Positions 29,001 to 38,000 of a stretch of 64,000 nucleotides of DNA are shown here, one piece after another (position 1 is the first letter of the stretch; every line of letters starts with the position of its first letter). The notes under the pieces are model-generated. The model was not told the DNA's origin and did not search any database. It was given only the letters and a program-made list of their open reading frames with translations. This DNA is from Marthasterias glacialis (taxonomy: Eukaryota; Echinodermata; Asteroidea; Forcipulatida; Asteriidae), in the NCBI GenBank assembly GCA_911728455.2, contig OU452231.1, positions 15,457,838 to 15,521,837 on the forward strand, read 5' to 3'. A program made the position numbers and the translations under genes.

Positions 29001-32000
29001 ATTAAGGCTACCAGCCAAAATAGCACTTCACATGTACCATTTGTGACTGGTATCCTGCTCATTTTTGCTTAGCAAAATAATGTTAAGCAATATTTTCTGC
29101 TTAAGCTTGGGTGGTCAGGTTGGCGTAGTGGTATCTTTCCTTGCCTTCCACCTCTGGACATGTTTTTAATGATTTACATGTATCAAAATTTGTGTATGGC
29201 CCCCCCCCCCTTGGCTATGCCGCCAAGTTAACCTGGCCAGGCCTACACAACATGATTGGTGCATAGTTGGCACACACCCAGTAATTTTTGGGGGATCTTG
29301 TGTACCTGCTTTCAGGGTTTGCAGTGTACCCGCTTTTTGGGGGTCTGATGTGCCCGCTTTTTTCGGGCCTGCTGTGCTCGCTTTTTTCGGGTCTGTTGTG
29401 CCTGGTTTTTTTTTTTTTTGGGGGGGGGGGCTGGTGTGCCCACTTTTTCCAGGTCTAGCGTGCCTGGTTATTTCTGGTCTGGTGTGCCCATTTTACTTTA
29501 GGGTCTGGTGTACCCAACATTTGTACTCTGTATCCAGTTTGCCCTTACATTCGGTATCCAGCACAAAATAAAATAAATGCAATACTGATGTCCTAATTAC
29601 CTTCCTTGTTAGAAGTATGCAAACTTGTATTAACCAGTTGCCGCCGGGATTTTTTGTTTACCCATCCACCTGGCGGGATTCTGTTGGCAGAATTACCAGA
29701 ATCTTTTTTCTTTGAGGATACCGCTGCCACAAAGAAACCCTAACTTAACAGATGCCAAGAGAACAAAGATTCTCTTTGTTGGATCGTTCGTTTTGTTTCT
29801 CAACCGATAAAATGTCAAATTCACACACCGTGAGTTGCAAAACATTGGCTGTTACCTACGGCATAGGAGTGGTACTACACACAGAACCATGGCTCCATTG
29901 CTGGCTCACTCTGACTTACCTCCATTGAGCCGAAATACAATGAATGAACAATGGTGGAAGCTTGTCGATGTCTCATAATCCTCTTCTTGGAATAAAAGGA
30001 CAATTGTCTGTATTAATCAGGGATTACACAAAAACCACCTCTCAATGGCCAGAAAATGCCAATATGTTCAATGACTTGACCATTGAATGTACTTGCTTCA
30101 ATACATTTTTTTGTCCTTTTGTGGGTGAAACGAAGTGTTAGTCGGCGTGTGTGTGTCGGCTTGTGTGCACGCTCCGCCATGTCCGCAGTAGAATAACCAG
30201 GTGACCTTTGCTCCGGTGCTCTGAAATTACACAATGGCATCTTAAGACGGCTTCCGTTTCCAGGCAAGAGAAACATTTGCATGTTAACAGGTCATCCGGC
30301 ACCAACTGGTTAAAACTTGATCAGCGGTCAAACTTGATCAGGAAGTACCATGTCCTGTGCATGTACAGGACATTGTACTTCCTACAACCTGTGAATAGAG
30401 TACATTACTAAACAATTGGGGGCGCTATTTCAGTATTTGTAAGGCCATCAAAGATCGGACCGTGGTGTGTGAAAGTTGCTACGCTGATCAAGTTTTAATA
30501 GTCGTTTGCATACTTCTAACAAGAAAGGTAATTAGGACATCAGTATTGCATTTCTTTAGTTTTTTTCAATTCGAAGAAATTGCCTAGATCGTCGAAAAAC
30601 CAAACACTGGAGGATATGCACCAAGCAAGGACCGGTAATAAGAGAGTTTCACATTCTGCGTCCATCTTGAAAAAAGCGCCATCACGGGACTCACAATGGC
30701 CAGTCTATGGGAACAGATCCAGATCTCCTCCATCGTGAAACCTATATGTTTGTACAGAGCTGCAGTTTGTTGAGGTAGGTTTATTGCTAGATTTTGCAAT
30801 ATCTGCTCGATATAATGCAGATATGCCTACTTTAAAATGTCAGTTTATGAGTCAGCAAGGTATGATTAGACACTAAAAACAGGATTTCACACCAATTTTT
30901 TTTGTGATCAGGGCAGAAATACCTCGACTTGTGAGTGATGTATGTTACGTTAGCCTATGATGACTGAGATATGCAGACTAGCCTACTCTCAGTAGACTTG
31001 AGCCGTGGCATGTGCCTGATGACCGACCCAAACCTCATTAAAAATCGAGAACATTTGTTTTTAGAAACTTAGATTGGCTTAAACTCTAATTCAAAAACTA
31101 AGAGTATTTACATGTACCTGGCAACATACGTTTTTCCACCCAAACTTTTTGCACACACACTTAATGCATACAGCATAGAATGCAACTGCCTTCATTTATA
31201 CTTAGTAGCACCACAGGCAGTGTTTTTGTTTTGTAGTAATGTTATTTTGTGGTTGGTTGATTCATCTATTTTTTCAGCAGGCAACATCCATATCAAGAAA
31301 ACTCTTTTTCAGTGTAGGTAAAAATTCCAGTGAGACTTTTTGCATGAGAAATTGAAATTTTGGGTGCAATTTATATTTCCAAAATGAGGACCAGTAATGT
31401 TACAAGGCACGCCATGGAGGTAGAAATTAGACCTCCATTATGGGCACACTGTGTCATAAAATTTTCTCAAACAGCCTGGTTATCAAATTTTTCCCTAAAA
31501 ACATGAATCTCAAATAACTTTGGATAGATCATCCTGAATAAATAAATGCATGCATTGAACTGTTTTTTTTTTTCATGTTTGTTTGTTTGTTTCAGGCAGA
31601 GAAATTAAGTGGTCACAGAGCCATGGTCCCCTGACAATAAGGATATGTGCCAGCACAGTTTGCCATCACAGCAGTAGACATCTTAAGAAATGGCAAAAAG
31701 AAAAATGTAACCAACATGGTCTTGCCAATAGCAGTTGTGGCAGCTCCGCACCCCCCCTTTAAATTTCATTATTTTCCATCTGACCCGGCTGTCAAAGAAG
31801 AGTGGGTGAAGAGAGTTAATCGCAAAGAGGCTCATGGATCCGGCATTACTGCAAGAAGATGGAAACCTGATACTAGTGTTTTATGTTCAGATCATTTTGT
31901 TAATGGGGCACCCAGCAAAGAGTATCCTGTCCCCTGGTTCAAACTGGGGAGGGATTTCGGCACCCCTAAACCGGCCAGGCATATTCTTAAAAGAAAATTC

Positions 32001-35000
32001 CCTCCGTTCCAAAATGAATTGGATTTAGCCAGTAAAGTAACCATCAGGGATAGCGATGAAAGTAGGAATTGAAGCACTTCCAGAGATACATGTACTCTTA
32101 GAACCTGTGCCTGTTGCAGACATCCAAACATGCCAAATGGACAGTTTCATATCAGAACACAACTAGTTACAGTTGTAAATGCTGTGAAGCATGTACTTGC
32201 CCTGGCTGCTATGAGAAAGACTTGAAAATTATGCAACTGTTACAGCACATACATGATCTAGAGGACACTGTTGCAGAGAAATCAAAATTGAAGACCAAGG
32301 ATGTACATGTCAGACAACATAAGTCCTTTGAGCCAACCAGGTGTTCTACAAAACTGTATGTGACCAAGGGAGAGTGGTCCATACAATTGTCCTCTAGAAC
32401 TTTACAACAAAAATGTAAGCCCAATTCAAAAAGAAAATGCAAAACATTGTGTGAGTATGACCATAGTTGCACAGCTGCGTAGATGCACATACTACCTGTA
32501 TATACTTTACCTGCTTTGAACAGCGTGCCACCAAGTACCCCCCCCCCCTTTTCGAAACACTCTTTGTTTTTGTTTTTTCTTAGGTGGGGGGGGGGGGTTC
32601 ACTTTTTTGCATGATTTCCAGAAAAAGCCTTGACCATTCCCCCCCCCCCACTTTTGGCCACAAATTTACGCTACTTATTTAAACCATTATACGTATATTG
32701 AGGAAGCGGAGTTTGTATTTATTTTTCATGGGGGTGGGGGGGGGGCCTATAAATTTTAAGTTTTAAAGCCTGCTTCACTTAATTGATAGATATTAACATA
32801 CATGTGACATTTATTTTTACCAACTCGCCTGCTAAGTTTGGGCGACCGAGGAAACTGCAGCTGAAGGACTTACTTCTAATGGTGTTAATGAAGCTGCGAC
32901 TGGGCTTGCTGCATGAAGATTTGGCCGACCGATTCCAAATATCAACAGGGTACTGCAGCCGAATATTTACGACATTGATAAAATCCTTGGCTCAGGAGTT
33001 AAGGAAGGCAGTGACAATGCCCACGCAAGAATTCATTTGAGCCAATTTACTGAAAGCTTTTCAGAAGCATTACAAGCAGTTACGTGGAATCTTGGACTGC
33101 ACCGAGATCTTCATACAGCGCCCACGTATCCTAGAATTACAAGCCACAAGTCACACAACACTGCTAAGATACTTGTGTGTATCACTCCCCGTGGCAGAAT
33201 TGGTTATGTGTCAAAAGCATGGGGAGGCAGAACTTCAGATAAGGAAATCGCCAAGAACTCTGGTTTCTTGGATTTGGTCATGCCTCAAGACCACTACATG
33301 GTGGACAAAGGGTTTACAATCAGGGAGGAGCCAATGCTTCACGGGGCTCATCTAGTAATTCCACCACCTTCCAAGGGACAGGAGCAGTTCACTAGGAGGG
33401 ACACGATGCTGACTAAAAAGGTGGCTAACCTGAGAATTCATGTAGAACGAGCCATTGGGTAACTGAAACGGTTTCGTATTTTACAGAATACATTGCCTGT
33501 AACCCCTGTGCCACTGATAGATGACATAGTAATAACTCGTGCAGGCCTTTGTAACTTTTATGGCAATCTTGTTTTAAAAGTTGAATTATTATTATGATTG
33601 GTTTATTTCATTAGAAGTAATAGAAAAGTGTACAGTATGGCAACCAGTAGGTTACAATACACTGTGGCATTTGTACAAAGATAACCTGAAATGGGACACT
33701 CAAGTCAATGACATGCGTAAAGCTTAACCTCAAAAAGATTGGTTTTCTATGACCAGGGTTTTTGTTAAGATTTTGCATAATCTTTCAATCGTAAACATAA
33801 AAGTCATTATGGGCATGGAATATTTGTGTTTCAGATTTGTTTCCTTTCTAATTGCATGCAGGGGCAGATCCAGGATATTCCAAATGGGGGAAGGAGGGGG
33901 GCGTAAATGGTAAAGGCAAGTTGTGCCGGCTGCAAGCGTGAAGCCCTAACGGCATTGGTTCCCGGGCCTGCTTAGGGCCTGGAAGATTTTGGATTCTGGG
34001 TGCTCTGTGGTGCAATGTCAGGCAATGTCTGACCACTTGCCACTTGAAAAAAAGAGGCCTGACACCCCCCTGGATCCGCCCCTGGCATGCACACGTGGGC
34101 AGATGAAAATAATACACACTAATTATTTTTTTTTTAAATTGCGTCATTTCAAACCAGCAAGGGAATTTGACTTAATGCCAGACAATCATATTAAAGTTCA
34201 ACAAAGAGATTGACTAAGTACACTACAACGTCTTTCTTTGTTTGCCTTTTTTTTGGGTACAATTGGAACAGTACCAAGAGTCAAAGGTCACTGAGTTCCT
34301 CTGAGGTAGGAGTCAAGCCCGCACATCCAAAGTGAAACCAGTTAAAACAGCCATCACAGCCAAGCTGACTGAAGTAAGGGCTCAATTGTATCATTTGCTT
34401 CACAATGTACACATTCTTTACTGCATACTGGGCAGAGATACATAGGGGTGCATTTTCGCTTATTTTTACATTTTTGCTTTTTCTTGGAATTGCAGGTTTT
34501 CTGTGCTGCAGTGTCATTTGGTGGCACAGCATCTATCTGAGCTATTACAGAAGATTCAGGGCCAGGAGATTCTGTAGCCACATCAGGGACAGTGTCCTGT
34601 GCTGGATGAGACACTGCATCATCATGAGTTGCGACGCTGGCATCATAGAGACTGTAGTCAAACTTTGCTCCAAGCTCCCCTTTACTAAGTTCGTCAACCA
34701 CAAAATTCCCAAAGAACCCAGACAGCTTGAAGTTCCTTTTTGCCCCAAAGAGTAAAAGTCTCCATTCATTGGCACCTCTGCAGCTGCACCAGCTGTAGGC
34801 CTACTCAATGTTGCTTAGCCTGTTAACTTACTCATGGAAAATAACAGTGTATACATGCAATGTTGTTCAAACAGAATACATGTCACTTTCCCAAGTCTAC
34901 TAAAACACTGAGTTAAGTAAAAGAATTTAGGAATCATGTCCTCACATTTACACGAATGGGCCGGAAGTCAAAAACTACATTTTTTCTCATTGAGTCAGCT

Positions 35001-38000
35001 TTGAAATGGCATCTCTACAAATCCCGGGATCAGGTGAAAATCTCTGCCTAGAAAATTAGTGCAAATGTAAGAACTTTAACCAGGAATTTTAGGCTAACTT
35101 TACACAAATATCTGTCATGTCTGTACTGGTGGTGTGTTTGGTGTAGGCCAAGAAAGAAAACATTATTTTTGATCCCATTTCTGCCCCAATCACAAAAAAA
35201 ACAGTGAGAAATCCTGTTGTTAGTGTCTACTCTAATCATACCGTGCAGACTCATAAACTGACATTTTAAAGTAGGCATATCGAGCAGAGTTTGCAAAATC
35301 TAGCAATAACCTACATGTACCTCAACAAACTGCAGCTCTGGACAAACGTACTGGTATAGGTTTCATGTTGGAGATCTGGATCTGTTCCCATAGACTGGCC
35401 ACTGTGAGTCGCGTGGTGGCGCTTTTTTCAAGACAGCTGAGGAATGTGAAACTCCCTTATACAGTGTACTCTCATCATTCATATCATAGACTTACAAATT
35501 TAACTGCTAACTGTGTTAATAGAGAAAGACCTACATGTAGCCCCATATGTAGTGCAAATACGCTGTCCAGACTCTCTCCGCTCTTTGGCCATATGCCCAC
35601 ATCTATAGCACAAAAACGTGAGATAGACTTCTGATGAGATGGCTGTTGCGCATGTGTGCTGTACAGCACTTAAGCGCAGAATAGGGTACTGTAATGGTAG
35701 ACTTCCGCTGTAAGTCTTAGCGGTAAGTCATAGTGCTGTACAGCGTGCATGTGCACCAGCAACCATCATGATGCCAACAATGTTTGAATGTGCCAGTATC
35801 AGATCTGACATTTTTTATTGCGAATCTAACTTCTAAGGTACGGCAGACTCTCCGGCAATGACCAAGGGATCATCGAGGGAAAAGGTTTGGCAAAAAATGT
35901 AAGTCTCAATAGACCGATTGTGCGACAATGTTTACATGCGTTCACGTGACCCCCTATAGGGTATGACGTCATACAGCTGATGAAAAAATACGTGTAAAAG
36001 CATAGGCCGTGACACAGAGTGAGTTCGAAAACAGTCGATTTTACTTTCGTTAAGCGATGAATTAGTTAATCAGCCCCTTTATTTAAAGTATGTTGTTGCA
36101 TTTAATTAAATCACATCTCTGTTTCATAATTTAACAGGATTGTACTAAAAAGAGGTTTTTTTAGCCATGCATTACCGGCGTCGGACGACTATTATGTAGC
36201 CACCCGTGTGTGATTTTGTTTGTAATGTTGGCCTAAATCACTGTAAAAAAAGGGTAAAGAACGTTGAAAAAGTGAGCATTAATACCTAGCCTTGCAGGAT
36301 TTCAAATAGGCAAAGGAATCACACAGTTTTGGAAAGCAATTTCTTTGGAGGATTTCAGCTTCAAAACTTTGAAATTTTTGTGTTGAAAAGTGTGTGGTGA
36401 TCGCGGTCGTCTGGCCTAACGTTCCGTCGTGCGCTGTACACATCATGCACATTTCTACGGTACTTTTACAATTTTCAAGACTTGCTGGAACTGTCCTTAC
36501 TGGCTTTATTCAGCCACTTGAAGGTCTCTGGTACAAACTCTGGAATATCTTTCACAGATTTCAAGCAAAAAAAGCCTCGATCACTAAATGCATTAATCAT
36601 CGTGTACCGTACCACCCTTTCCTATGGAGGATTACGTGTGTGTTTACATTTTTAACCCAACAGGGGTCACGTGTCGCGGGTCACGCAATCGGTCTATTAC
36701 AAAGTTGATGTCACATTGTGGGTCAGATGTTTCGGAGGGCCAAGGAGCGGAGGTAGTCCAGCGTATTGGCACTATTTATGGGGCTAGGCTCGATTAACCC
36801 ACCCGCCAACACGTCCAGTAGTCTGAACGATTGACTTGGCCAACTGTCGACTTGTCTCAAGGTTCAACGGATGTGACTGTCAAGTTGTCTCAAAGGGCGC
36901 CATGTTTCAACGGACGACCTGTCTTGAGTCAACTCTGTCAACAGTTGACTTGTCCGAGCTCTGACACGCCAAATTCCAAAAAAGTGGTTTCAAATGTCAC
37001 GCTCCTGCCGTGTCGAATTGAGAAGCAAAATTGAATATTTGAATATGACACGGCAAGAGCGACGATTGAAACAGGCCTAAGTCTCAATACGAACGTTTAT
37101 CTCACGTTTTTGTGCTAGGCCCCCTATGTATGTGATCATCTGACATAAGACATAGGGCCAAGGTCAAGGAGTGCGAAAAACGAGTCCAATTGGCACTGTA
37201 GTAATGCACTTGTCAATTGTAGTCCCGGCCCCCCCAGGACCCGGGGATGGCGGGGACTTGGGCCAGGACTTGGACGGGGGTGTCACGGCTCAGAGTGCCC
37301 GGCCCTGCAGGGACTTAGCCGGGACATTATGCTGTACAGTGCCTCAAAAGGGCCGGGGAAACAGGCGGGGATCTACCCCGGGATGTACTCACAATTGTGC
37401 CGGGCCGTACGGCGTATCAAAAGGTCTGGGGATGAACGGGCATGGGCCGGGAAACTACACGGTGATTATGCGGGGAGTCTTGCATGAGGCCCGGCCTCGG
37501 GGGCGGGGACGTGGGCCGGGGTGTGACAAAAAAAGTGCCCGGCCCTGCGGGGACTTGGCCGGGACTCTACCACGTTTGTCACATTTTCCAAAATGCCCAA
37601 GTCCCCGCCATCCCCGGGTCCTGGGGGGCCGGGACTACAATTGACAAGTGCATAATATGGAGCCAAGTAAGACCTAGCCCCACTACTCTAGTGTGGCAAG
37701 GATAACGTCCAAGCCTATCTTTTGTGTGGCTCGTCCCCCAATCCGCCACACCTAAACCTAACGGGTGCGGCGCTGGATTTTAACCAACTAAATGTGTCCA
37801 TGTACCTCTTAGCTTCCCTCCGGTACTTCGGCTGTTGAAGTTACTAACCTTATTAAGGGCAAATATTCCTTTGAATTTTGCTCAAAATTACTCCACACAA
37901 ATAGATATCGGCTAGCGATCGGGGCCATTTTGATTACCCAGAATGCAATGCCATTGCGAAATACATCACGGGTGGCGCGAGAGTGCAAAAACAATTCAGC

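Larger units (their letters stand above)
30640..35458 (+). mobile_element. ISL2EU/Harbinger-like DNA transposon, 4.8 kb, with about 300-bp TIRs
   Basis: The left end (AAGAGAGTTTCACATTC at 30640) is repeated inverted on the right (GAATGTGAAACTCCCTT ending 35458). Homology of the two ends extends about 300 bp inward, including CAGTCTATGGGAACAGATCC and CTACTTTAAAATGTCAGTTT. The dinucleotide AT flanks both ends (30638-30639 and 35459-35460), consistent with a 2-bp target duplication. Inside are, on the plus strand, a THAP-type finger, a coiled-coil-like part, a helix-turn-helix and a DDE_Tnp_4-type domain. On the minus strand is a convergent PHD-like ORF. A THAP finger, an IS5/Harbinger-type DDE domain and a 2-bp TSD fit ISL2EU-type elements; the superfamily name is inference. 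Frameshifts and a stop make it non-functional. Confidence 0.75.
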
